From NCBI GenBank assembly GCA_009746045.1, contig RPFO01000658.1:2501-66500 (forward strand): a stretch of 64,000 nucleotides of DNA, written 5' to 3'. The DNA is from Mesostigma viride. Its lineage: Eukaryota > Streptophyta > Mesostigmatophyceae > Mesostigmatales > Mesostigmataceae. Position numbers and translations under genes: made by a program. Shown piece by piece: positions 47,862 to 57,592 of this stretch. Every line of letters starts with the position of its first letter. The first letter of the stretch is position 1. The notes beneath the pieces were generated by a model. It saw nothing but the letters and a program-made list of their open reading frames with translations. It did no database searches and had not been told where the DNA came from.

Positions 47862-50704
47862 CCTGACCGACCTCCCCCACCGCGCGCGTAGCCTTTTCGC
47901 GCAATGTGCAATCGTTTCTCTCCGGCGCATGCACGCCGCTCCGGACGACCCGCTGGGCTTTAAACTGCACATGGTGACCCCCCGCCTGCTCCTCACCCCT
48001 CTCGGGCGTGGTGTGCGCGGCCTCCAGGGTGCGGTTATTGCCCGTTGCCGACGCTTTCTGCAGGGGGACTGGGAGGGGCTGTTTGGCGTGCCGCCCCCGC
48101 GCACGGCCCGGCTGTCGGGGGAGGTCAACTTCGAGCGGGTGGCCGCCGATGTCATCCGCCTCGTCCGCGAGGGGCAGCTCAGCCGGGCCATGACCCGCTT
48201 GGAAATGGCCAAGCTGGCCCCCGCCAATGCGGCTACCCTGGCGGCCTTGGAGGCTCTTCACCCTGCGGAGCCCGGATTCCAGCTGCCCGTGCCGGACCCC
48301 CTGCCGGCCCCCTCCGGCTGGACCGCGACTGCTTCCTGGAGGTGATGCGTGCGGTCCCGCGGGCTTCCTCTACCGGGCCGTCGGGCTGGCGCTACGAGCA
48401 CTTGGAGGTCCTGGTGGGGCATGGGGGCGAGGACATTCTCTTTGACACCCTCATTGACCTGGCGGCTGGTCGCGTTCCTCCCGCTGCGCGCGAGTGGTTA
48501 GCGGGCGCTCGCCTCCTCGCTCTGCTCAAGGGTGTCTTGCCCCCCCCGAGGGCAAGGTGCGCCCGATCGCCTGCGGTGAGGTGCTCCGCAAGCTCGTGGG
48601 CAAAGTGATCTGCCGCCAAAAGGCGCCCGAGCTCCGTGCCTTTTTCTGCCCGCCCCTCGCAGCGGGTGAGACCTCGGTGGCGGCCCAGCTGGGGGTGACG
48701 ACTCCAGGCGGGGCGGATATCCTCATCCATTCGGTGCAGGCCTACCTCGAGGCCCACCCCACCCACGCTGTCGTCAAGGTCGACTGCCACAACGCGTTCA
48801 ACAGTCTGTCCCGCGCCAGCATGTTTGCGGCCGTCATGGAGTCCTTCGAGGACTTGTACGCTTGGACAGCCGTGTGCTACGGCCAGCCCGGCCAACTGGT
48901 TCACATCATGGAGGACGGCACTCGCGGCGGCCTGCTGTCGCGGTCGGGCACCCAGCAAGGGGACCCCCTGGGACCCCTGTACTTTGCCGCCCCCCTCCAG
49001 GGTTGCCTCCAAGCGGTCCATGCTGCCCACCCGGCGGTCGCTATTCAGGCCTACTTGGATGATATCTACCTTCTGGGCCCTGTGCCGGACACCACCGCGG
49101 CTCTGCTGGCACTGCAGACCGCGGTGGCCGACATCAACCTCCAGTTGACCCTGGCCAAGTTCGCGGTGTACTCGCCCCAAGGTGATTGCTCCGGCTTTCC
49201 GCCCCAGCTCTTGGGCCGGGACGAGCGCCTCCATGGGTTGGATGTCCTCGGCATTCCGGTTGGCGACCCCGCGTTTGTCATCGATGCTCTGCGGGCCGCC
49301 CTCGAGGCACGCACTGAGGTACTGCCCTTGATTGCGCGCCTTCATGATTCGCAGACCAAGGGTCTGCTTCTGTGGTTTTGCGCTCACCCTCGCGTCGTTC
49401 ACTGGCTCCGGGGCGCTCTTCCGGCTCAGGTCCGGCTGGCCGCCGAGGGCCACGACGAACGCATCCAGTCGGCCTTGGCGCAGCTGGTCCCGGGCCCCGA
49501 CCTCCCGCCACATGCTATTCGCATTGCCTCCCTGCCTGCACGGATGGGTGGCTGCGGTCTGACTCGTGCCGCCCGGCTGGCCCCAGCAGCATTTTTGGGC
49601 TCCGTCGCTCAGTCGTGGGCGGAAAGCTGCCGGCTCCTGCCCCTTTTGGCAACAGCAGCGCCTGACCTCCTGGACCCCAGCAGCCCTTTGCCCTTCGTCA
49701 CCGCCATCCAGGAGGCCTATGCTGAGATCCAGCAGGCCTGTTCTCCCGTCCGTGCCGCTCAGGCGGTACAGCGCCACCTCCCTCGCGGCACTCCCTCGGT
49801 CGCCTCCGTTCAATCTCCCGCCGCATTCCCTGCTCGCGTCATCGATAAACACCAGAAAACCTACGCGGGTATTCTGCACACGGCTGATTGGATTGCTCTT
49901 TTCGCGGACCTCAACGCCCAGGGACGTGCGTGGCTGTTCTCGCTTTCCTTGCGGAGTGTGGGCTCGGCGTACCTTCGTGCTCTTCCCATGGCCCCCCCAT
50001 TCGCCTTGGCTCCCAGCCACTACTCGGTGGCGCTCCGGCACCAGCTATTTGCCCCGCAGCCTCTTGTTCCGGCCGGGCGGCCTTGTGGTAGCTGTGGGCA
50101 GCCGCTGGATCCCACGGGGACTCACTACCTTGCCTGCATGGGGGGCCAACAGAATCAGAATTGGTATTTGTATTTGCACACTGTCCTCCTGACGGTGGTG
50201 CTCGCCATGATTCGGTCGGTCTTCCCCCACGCGAACATCCGGTCCGAGGATGCGGATGGCGCTGCCTTCTATTCCCCCAACCACCGGCCTGACATCGTGG
50301 TGCTGGACTTTGAGGGGGGTGGACGGCATCTGCTTATTGACGTTTCGGTGGCGCGGCCCTTGGCTCTTAGCCACGTGGCTGGGGCCTCCCTCACGGCAGG
50401 TTACACGGCGGACCGGGCGGAGCGGGCCAAGCTCCTGGCCTACGGCGACGTCGGGCACCATCGTGTGGTGCCCTTTGTCCTGGAGGAGTTTGGGGCCATG
50501 GGGCCCCTGACCTCCGCCTTCTTCAAGGAGTGTTGCCGGCTCCGGGAGGACCGGCTGGACCTGGAGGGCCAGCGGGCCCCATGGTCGGCGCGGACCTGGA
50601 CGTCATATTGGCGTCAGCGCTTGTCGGTGGCGCTGACTCGGGCCATGGCTTACATCATGCTCCGCCGTACGCGGGCTGATTTTGCGGTGCAGCAGGGCTA
50701 TTAG
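47862..50704 (+). pseudogene. Reverse transcriptase with zinc knuckle and restriction-like endonuclease (copy C1)
   Basis: About 945 codons, open at the 5' end. Frame 1 up to about 48,310, frame 3 to the C8 run near 48,540, then frame 2 to the TAG at 50,702; both changes are -1. Landmarks: LDRDCFLEVMRAVPRASSTG and WRYEHLEVL (about 48,315-48,410); EGKVRPIACGEVLRKLVGK (about 48,549); VKVDCHNAFNSLSR (about 48,775); GTQQGDPLGPLYFA (about 48,947) and AYLDDIYLLG (about 49,047), the catalytic loop; a CX2CX9HX4C knuckle (CGSCGQPLDPTGTHYLAC, about 50,085-50,138); and RPDIVVLDF...HLLIDVSVARP (about 50,286-50,360), the endonuclease core with its two acidic positions. RLE-type elements nick the target and prime reverse transcription there. 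The single-base breaks may be assembly errors, but the missing 5' end makes this copy non-autonomous. Confidence 0.88.
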
Positions 50705-50837
50705 GTTCCTCCCGTTAGGCGTTTCCATTGGTCTTATCGTAGTATAGAGCTTTGACATGGCTCTGTATATAGGTTCATAGCTGGGCGTTTGCTTTGGTTT
50801 GAGTGATTTCACTCTGCTGTAAGTAATTATATTTTTA
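47862..50837 (+). mobile_element. RLE non-LTR retrotransposon, copy C1, longest copy (3.0 kb)
   Basis: 13-bp target duplication ATATATATGTAAC at 47,849-47,861 and 50,838-50,850. Begins inside the ORF (5'-truncated) and ends with a 133-bp 3' UTR closing in TAAGTAATTATATTTTTA with no poly(A) or microsatellite tail. Its 3' duplication is shared with the 5' junction of copy C2, showing that C1 inserted in C2's target duplication. Confidence 0.93.
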
Positions 50838-50851
50838 ATATATATGTAACA

Positions 50852-53080
50852 TTCGGTGGCGCGGCCCTTGGCTCTTAGCCACGTGGCTGGGGCCTCCCTC
50901 CCGGCAGGTTACACGGCGGACCGGGCGGAGCGGGCCAAGCTCCTGGCCTACGGCGACGTCGGGCACCATCGTGTGGTGCCCTTTGTCCTGGAGGAGTTTG
51001 GGGCCATGGGGCCCCTGACCTCCGCCTTCTTCAAGGAGTGTTGCCGGCTCCGGGAGGACCGGCTGGACCTGGAGGGCCAGCGGGCCCCATGGTCGGCGCG
51101 GACCTGGACGTCATATTGGCGTCAGCGCTTGTCGGTGGCGCTGACTCGGGCCATGGCTGACATCATGCTCCGCCGTACGCGGGCTGATTTTGCGGTGCAG
51201 CAGGGCTATTAGCCCTTAATTTGTACTGAGTCCGTTTTCGTGGCGCCAGTTGAACTCGCGCCACTCTAACGGACTGAGTTTGTGGCAGAACCAGGCGCCG
51301 CGCCAAAAATAATTCAACGGTCAAACCTGGGGGGATCGAAAGATCTAGACGTAAGCTATGCCTGGCACTATTCAGACCGTACTTTGGACAACTGGCCAGG
51401 GAGATATACTCAATCAAAGTTGGGGGGGTACCATGGTCAAACGGGACCGACGTGAATGAAAATAATTGACTTCCGCGGCTATGGCGGTGCAGGCAAATGA
51501 CTGGTACGAGAGCATGGCTTGGAATTTTGAACTCAAATCTTGTAGTAGTTATCCTTGAGTGTTATAAAGGTTATATCTCTGGCCGTGAAGCGTCTGGATG
51601 TGCGCAAGTATGTCTCTAGGTTCTAATCGGTGCGGCAGATCCTGTCAGCGGTCAGGCGGTGACAGTGCGTATGCTACCTGTTGTTCGGCAGCAAACGTCC
51701 ATATATTTGCGCGTGGATAGACTTGTTACGTTATTCTTGACATGTTTTATTAGCGATGACGGCCAGGAAAGGTTCGAGGCTATGTCCGTGAGGTGGGAGT
51801 GATGGCTCCCGCACAGCAGGTAATCTGCGGTTTCGACCTGGTACGTATTAACATGTTAGCGTTTATACATTACAGTACCAAGTCGTCCTATCGTTTATAA
51901 ACTAGTTGTAGACATGTAATCGATGCATGGTTTTTGCTTGTCGTTTTGTTGCTTTAGTGCTTGTACGCGTACGTTCGCTTGTGATGGTTGGGGCATACCA
52001 CTATGTCACGCAGATTTTGGACCAGATTTGATTGCTATTAGCTGAGGCTTCAACGAAACCAGTGAAGTAGCGTTTGGTATTGTCTCTAAACATGGTGGGC
52101 TTGATAACGGGATGCTTTTCCCTGCACAGACATTGCGAGACAAGTGGTTTTCTGGCCAGCTCTAGGCATTGCTTCTTGGTTTGCTGGCCCAAGTTATCCT
52201 TCTGCTTGTGCGTCCATAATGCATGCAAGAAACATGAATGGCCAGGGCCTGCTTGCACGGAAGCATAACCAGGACAGTTCTTTTGTTTTTTCTATCATTG
52301 CCAATCATTGGAATTGCTTTATAGTGTGTTGGATGCATTGATAATGTAGCTCCTTGTGAACCCGTTATACGCTTGGTTTGGGGCCTTGCATGGCACAAGC
52401 TTTATACTTGTTGTATAGCATGCTGTTGTGACTTTTAAGCTGGAAACGTGTTTGGGAATCCATGTGTGGCCATCTATGATGTTTTGTGCCACGTTGGAAT
52501 TGAATGCCTATACGGTAGTGCTAGCAAGACACCCCAAAGTAACTGCACCCGTTATAACGGTCTGAGCTATTTTGGGCTGTATGCTAGCTAGCCTGTGCAG
52601 TTCTATGGCATGTCATGTTGTGAATGCATCTATGGCATGCCTGTGATTATCTTAAACTCCCCTCAAAGGGCCAGGGTCGGCAGATTTTGAGAAATGGTCC
52701 ATATTGCATTATATATCTCTTGAACCCCATCTGCACCGTACCCCCTTGGGGGGGGTGCTATTTATAGCAGCTGTGGGGCATAGATATGTGACCAATGACA
52801 TGACCCCAAAGTTATTTGATATAAAAGCATCCTTGGTTCCAAGGGTGGGCCAGAAAATGTTATTTGGCTAGATACTCTCATACTTACTAAGATGCCCATA
52901 CTCAGTCCGTTCTGGTGGTTCCAATTGACACAATTGAAGGGTTAGGTTCCTCCCGTTAGGAGTTTCCATTGGTCTTATCGTAGTATAGAGCTTTGACATG
53001 GCTCTGTATATAGGTTTATAGCTGGGCGTTTGCTTTGGTTTGAGTGATTTCACTCTGCTGTAAGTAATTATATTTTTATA
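50852..53080 (+). mobile_element. RLE non-LTR retrotransposon, copy C2, split by a DNA transposon
   Basis: The ORF end (50,852-51,212) stops at TATTAG and the 3' UTR resumes at 52,946 (GTTCCTCCCGTTAGG). Removing 51,213-52,945 restores the sequence of the other copies exactly. The 14-bp target duplication ATATATATGTAACA is at 50,838-50,851 and 53,081-53,094. C2 is the oldest copy of this stack. Its last ORF part (to residue QQGY and TAG) matches C1 nearly base for base. Confidence 0.9.
51213..52941. mobile_element. TTAG-flanked DNA transposon (1.73 kb), non-autonomous
   Basis: TTAG at 51,209-51,212 and 52,942-52,945; excision rebuilds copy C2. Ends: CCCTTAATTTGT on the left and, read inward from the right, CCCTTCAATTGTGT. 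The left end continues into a strong hairpin, ACTGAGTCCGTT...AACGGACTGAGT (51,225-51,281), and the right end carries ACTCAGTCCGTTC. A CCC start and a TTAA-like duplication suggest a piggyBac-related element with an altered target. The interior resembles the dispersed repeat at 2.4-3.4 kb. No transposase domain was recognised. Confidence 0.85.
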
Positions 53081-53094
53081 ATATATATGTAACA

Positions 53095-53875
53095 CATATC
53101 CCTGAGAAAGGGGCATCTATGGGTTTTTAATACAATCAGGGCGACAACCTGCAGGTGTAGGATGTACAACTATCATATGCACCTGCTCTGGGTGCACAAG
53201 GTGCACCTGCACCGCCATGATGGTTCATGCCTTCTAAACAAGCACAAGTACACAGGCCGGGCGGCTTGAGGAGAGGGCCTATAGAAGGCCTGCATGACAT
53301 ATGGGGTGGAAGGTATGTGGCTAGGCTATAGCTGGTGTACACATGGCATCTCAGCAGAGATCGAGTAACTCCCTGCATAGGCATAGCATGGCTAAATTCG
53401 TAATGCAACATCCATGGGAGGTCCCATTGTAGGCATTAATTAATTAATTAATTATCAACATCACTCCATTGGGAGTCAATGTATATAGCACATATCCCTG
53501 AGAAGGGGCATATGGCTTTAAATACATCCTAGGCTACTTCATGCAAGGGTGGGAATGTAAGCAACACTTGCTCTAGTAGGTGCCGCAAGGGCACCGGCAC
53601 CACCATGCTGTCTCAGGTTCAACCCAACTATATAAGGGGATCCTGGCACGGGGGAGGAAGATCATCATGGCTATACAAGGGCTAGGGCATGGCTTCTCGA
53701 CAGAGAGCATCTCTCTGCATGGCATAGCATGGCTAAATTCATGCAACATCCATGGGGGTCCCATTATAGACAAAGCATGGCTAAATGTTGAAGGCATCAT
53801 CCATGGGGGCCATTATGGGCGCACATGCGCGTGGGCCACATGCTAGGCTAAGCCTTACTAATCTACACTACTGGT
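53095..53875 (+). repeat. Diverged direct duplication of about 390 bp
   Basis: ACATATCCCTGAGAAAGGGGCAT at 53,094 corresponds to ACATATCCCTGAGAAGGGGCAT at 53,492. GGTGCACCTGCACCGCCATGATG near 53,199 corresponds to GGTGCCGCAAGGGCACC...CACCATG near 53,579, and AACATCCATGGGAGGTCCCATT near 53,406 to AACATCCATGGGGGTCCCATT near 53,746. No coding function seen. It is the downstream flank of the RLE stack. Confidence 0.65.
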
Positions 53876-53889
53876 ATATATATTCAAGG

Positions 53890-55303
53890 TGCGGGCCGCC
53901 CTCGAGGCACGCACTGAGGTACTGCCCTTGATTGCGCGCCTTCATGATTCGCAGACCAAGGGTCTGCTTCTGTGGTTTTGCGCTCACCCTCGCGTCGTTC
54001 ACTGGCTCCGGGGCGCTCTTCCGGCTCAGGTCCGGCTGGCCGCCGAGGGCCACGACGAACGCATCCAGTCGGCCTTGGCGCAGCTGGTCCCGGGCCCCGA
54101 CCTCCCGCCACATGCTATTCGCATTGCCTCCCTGCCTGCACGGATGGGTGGCTGCGGTCTGACTCGTGCCGCCCGGCTGGCCCCAGCAGCATTTTTGGGC
54201 TCCGTCGCTCAGTCGTGGGCGGAAAGCTGCCGGCTCCTGCCCCTTTTGGCAACAGCAGCGCCTGACCTCCTGGACCCCAGCAGCCCTTTGCCCTTCGTCA
54301 CCGCCATCCAGGAGGCCTATGCTGAGATCCAGCAGGCCTGTTCTCCCGTCCGTGCCGCTCAGGCGGTACAGCGCCACCTCCCTCGCGGCACTCCCTCGGT
54401 CGCCTCCGTTCAATCTCCCGCCGCATTCCCTGCTCGCGTCATCGATAAACACCAGAAAACCTACGCGGGTATTCTGCACACGGCTGATTGGATTGCTCTT
54501 TTCGCGGACCTCAACGCCCAGGGACGTGCGTGGCTGTTCTCGCTTTCCTTGCGGAGTGTGGGCTCGGCGTACCTTCGTGCTCTTCCCATGGCCCCCCCAT
54601 TCGCCTTGGCTCCCAGCCACTACTCGGTGGCGCTCCGGCACCAGCTATTTGCCCCGCAGCCTCTTGTTCCGGCCGGGCGGCCTTGTGGTAGCTGTGGGCA
54701 GCCGCTGGATCCCACGGGGACTCACTACCTTGCCTGCATGGGGGGCCAACAGAATCAGAATTGGTATTTGTATTTGCACACTGTCCTCCTGACGGTGGTG
54801 CTCGCCATGATTCGGTCGGTCTTCCCCCACGCGAACATCCGGTCCGAGGATGCGGATGGCGCTGCCTTCTATTCCCCAACCACCGGCCTGACATCGTGGT
54901 GCTGGACTTTGAGGGGGGTGGACGGCATCTGCTTATTGACGTTTCGGTGGCGCGGCCCTTGGCTCTTAGCCACGTGGCTGGGGCCTCCCTCACGGCAGGT
55001 TACACGGCGGACCGGGCGGAGCGGGCCAAGCTCCTGGCCTATGGCGACGTCGGGCACCATCGTGTGGTGCCCTTTGTCCTGGAGGAGTTTGGGGCCATGG
55101 GGCCCCTGACCTCCGCCTTCTTCAAGGAGTGTTGCCGGCTCCGGGAGGACCGGCTGGACCTGGAGGGCCAGCGGGCCCCATGGTCGGCGCGGACCTGGAC
55201 GTCATATTGGCGTCAGCGCTTGTCGGTGGCGCTGACTCGGGCCATGGCTTACATCATGCTCCGCCGTACGCGGGCTGATTTTGCGGTGCAGCAGGGCTAT
55301 TAG
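53890..55303 (+). pseudogene. C-terminal half of the RLE retrotransposon ORF (copy D)
   Basis: Reads like C1 from RAALEART to the TAG stop, including the CX2CX9HX4C knuckle. At about 54,878 a run of five C in C1 is four C here, a 1-base deletion that moves the frame from 3 to 2 inside the endonuclease (YSP-N-HRPD in C1). Downstream the sequence is intact. Without the RT active site this copy cannot move itself. Confidence 0.88.
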
Positions 55304-55436
55304 GTTCCTCCCGTTAGGCGTTTCCATTGGTCTTATCGTAGTATAGAGCTTTGACATGGCTCTGTATATAGGTCTATAGCTGGGCGTTTGCTTTGGTTTG
55401 AGTGATTTCACTCTGTTGTAAGTAATTATATTTTTA
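53890..55436 (+). mobile_element. RLE non-LTR retrotransposon, copy D, 5'-truncated
   Basis: 14-bp target duplication ATATATATTCAAGG at 53,876-53,889 and 55,437-55,450. It starts within the post-RT region (RAALEARTEVLPL) and runs through zinc knuckle, endonuclease and 3' UTR. Nearly identical to C1. The right-hand duplication overlaps the 5' end of copy E, so D inserted at E's edge. Confidence 0.92.
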
Positions 55437-55446
55437 ATATATATTC

Positions 55447-55761
55447 AAGGAGTGTTGCCGGCTCCGGGAGGACCGGCTGGACCTGGAGGGCCAGCGGGCC
55501 CCATGGTCGGCGCGGACCTGGACGTCATATTGGCGTCAGCGCTTGTCGGTGGCGCTGACTCGGGCCATGGCTGACATCATGCTCCGCCGTACGCGGGCTG
55601 ATTTTGCGGTGCAGCAGGGCTATTAGGTTCCTCCCGTTAGGCGTTTCCATTGGTCTTATCGTAGTATAGAGCTTTGACATGGCTCTGTATATAGGTTTAT
55701 AGCTGGGCGTTGGCTTTGGTTTGAGTGATTTCACTCTGCTGTAAGTAATTATATTTTTAAA
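55447..55761 (+). mobile_element. RLE non-LTR retrotransposon, copy E, 5'-truncated
   Basis: About 57 final codons plus the 3' UTR. Likely 10-bp target duplication ATATATATTC at 55,437-55,446 and 55,762-55,771. Its first bases (AAGGAGTG) share TTCAAGG with the target, a microhomology at the 5' junction. It lies within the LINE ORF1-like fragment at 55.8 kb. Confidence 0.85.
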
Positions 55762-55771
55762 ATATATATTC

Positions 55772-55962
55772 CTATAGTCTGAGGTGGCAGGAGGGGGCTG
55801 CCAGGACTTGTGGTCAACGTGGATGACCGCCCCCCTCCAGTATACCGGCTTCCCCCTTGCGCTCTGCCGGAGCTGAAGGTAGGTCGGCCATAGCTCGCGT
55901 CGCCGTTGTTGCTGGGCCAGGGTCAAGTCGTCGTCCAGCGTGCACATCAATCCAAAAACGCG
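55772..55962 (-). pseudogene. LINE ORF1-protein-like fragment, minus strand
   Basis: On the minus strand: LDDDLTLAQQQRRRELWPTY then a short gap and PVYWRGAVIHVDHKSWQPP, matching LDDDLTPAQQQQRRDLWPEY and KVYWRGGPL at 47.1-47.3 kb. Copy E of the RLE element interrupts the end of the fragment. Confidence 0.55.
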
Positions 55963-56720
55963 TTTTGGTTCCCTGGTAATTATTTCAAGATAGGCTAATA
56001 GTCAGTTTGGCCTCAAATTTGGCACCAAGGTACCTAATCAGATATCTTATGATGCCATGTGGTCAAAAACTTTTTTGGGAGTCGGCACCATGGTAACATG
56101 GTGACATTTGCTAGCATAAAATACCGCACTTTTAGCACTTTCTGGCATGCATGCCTATATGAATGACACTAAATGAACTCAGTTGGGGCTATAACTTTGC
56201 ACATGTTATAAACACATCCCATGCAGCATGCCCACAAAGTTTCAGGCTGGTTGGATCACAAAATGGTGACAGATGCTAGCATAAATACCCCCAAAATGCA
56301 GTTTTTCAGGGTTTTCCAAGGGTTTCATCACACATATGCATATATAATGACACCAAATGAACTCAGTTGGGCGTGGAACTTTGCATATGTTCTAAACACA
56401 TCCCATGCAGCATGCCCACAAAGTTTCAGGCTGGTTGGATGACAAATTGGCGACAGATGCTAGCATAAATACCACAAAAATGCAGTTTTTCAGGGTTTTC
56501 CAAGGGTTTCATCACACATTTGCATATATAATGACATCAAATGAACTCAGTTGGACCTGGGACTTGGCACATGTTCGAAACACATCCCATGCAGCCTGCC
56601 CACAAAGCTTCAGGCTGGTTGGATGACAAATTGGTGACAGATGCTAGCATAAATACCACAGAAAAAGCAGCTTTCTATTGTTCTTACAAGGGTTTCATGG
56701 CAATCATTCCACCTTGGTGT
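55963..56720 (+). repeat. 184-bp tandem repeat, about three and a half copies
   Basis: AAATGAACTCAGTTGG occurs near 56,170, 56,355 and 56,539 (period 184-185 bp). Each unit also has CATCCCATGCAGC, TTCAGGCTGGTTGGAT and GACAGATGCTAGCATAAATAC. Divergence rises towards both ends. Peptides from 56,221 and 56,405 are alike only because the DNA repeats. Confidence 0.93.
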
Positions 56721-57133
56721 ACAGAAGGTTCCAAACAACACATCATTACATTATGCATCATATTTACAATGCAGGAAGAAGGCCGCATACTTGGGGGCAC
56801 ATGCCTATAGTACAATGCATTAATAACACAGCTCTAGCCAGCTAGCTAGCTATATAGTGGCTAATGCCACACCCGGGGGCACGTTCTCACGGCCCTGCTG
56901 CATCCTTTTCCTTTTCTTCTTCTCTGCATCTGACAGGGGCCTGCCCCCCATCTTGTCATCCACCAGCCTGGTGAGCACCCTGACGTTGGTGACTTGCGTC
57001 CGCTACCCTACCCCCATGGCACGCTTGGCCTTACGCTTGGTGAAGGTGGAGGGGTGGGTGCGACAGTTGGTCTGGGTTTTCATCACCCCCTCACTATACT
57101 TTTCGTCCGAGGGTGGTAAAAAGGATCCGAGGC
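56721..57133. other. Unassigned sequence
   Basis: No supported gene. The ORF 56,857-57,216 has no recognisable domain and its end overlaps the dyad cluster that follows. Confidence 0.5.
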
Positions 57134-57373
57134 GTAAATTACCACGCGGTAATCTTACCACGCACGATCCCACGCCTGAGATCCAAGGCGGTAATAATTA
57201 CAACGTCGAGTCTTAGGTAGTAAATTTACTAGCCGTAACGTTACCACGACGTATCTTTCGTAGTACTGTACCGACAAGGGAGATTACCGCGACGGATCTT
57301 AGTTGAGAAGTTACCACCGGTAAATTAGGTGCCAGTGATCCGATGCTGTAAGATTACGTTTTAGTAAGTTACT
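57134..57373. promoter_or_regulatory. Cluster of GTAA-N-TTAC dyads, possible protein-binding array
   Basis: Within 240 bp: GTAAATTAC (57,134), GGTAATCTTACC (57,148), GGTAATAATTAC (57,190), AGTAAATTTACT (57,219, perfect palindrome), GTAACGTTAC (57,235, perfect palindrome), GTAAGATTAC (57,348) and AGTAAGTTACT (57,363), plus an inverted-order pair TTACCACCGGTAA (57,311). Several neighbours are centred about 15 bp apart. GATCC or GATCT words fall between them. It lies about 220 bp upstream of the ATG at 57,593, so it could be a regulatory array for that gene; this is inference. Confidence 0.5.
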
Positions 57374-57592
57374 AAGGGGGTCTTTGCCTGTCCACGGCCA
57401 GATGGATGTGATATATTGTAATGGTGAAGTGGGAGAACGTGCGTGTCTATTAGCAAATGCAGCGAAATATAAAAATGTAGTTATCAGCCTTTGTCGCCTG
57501 TTCAGCAGTTGTCGTTGTCGGCCGTTGTCAGTAAGCGGCTATAGATTATGTGTGCTGGGGCCGGTGAAAAGACGCTAGCAAAGTTCGTCTGA

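Noticed and set aside
48392-50041. 549-residue minus-strand ORF over RLE copy C1 (and 257 residues over copy D)
   Set aside because: Antisense to a recognised RT/endonuclease ORF; repeated only because the element is repeated.
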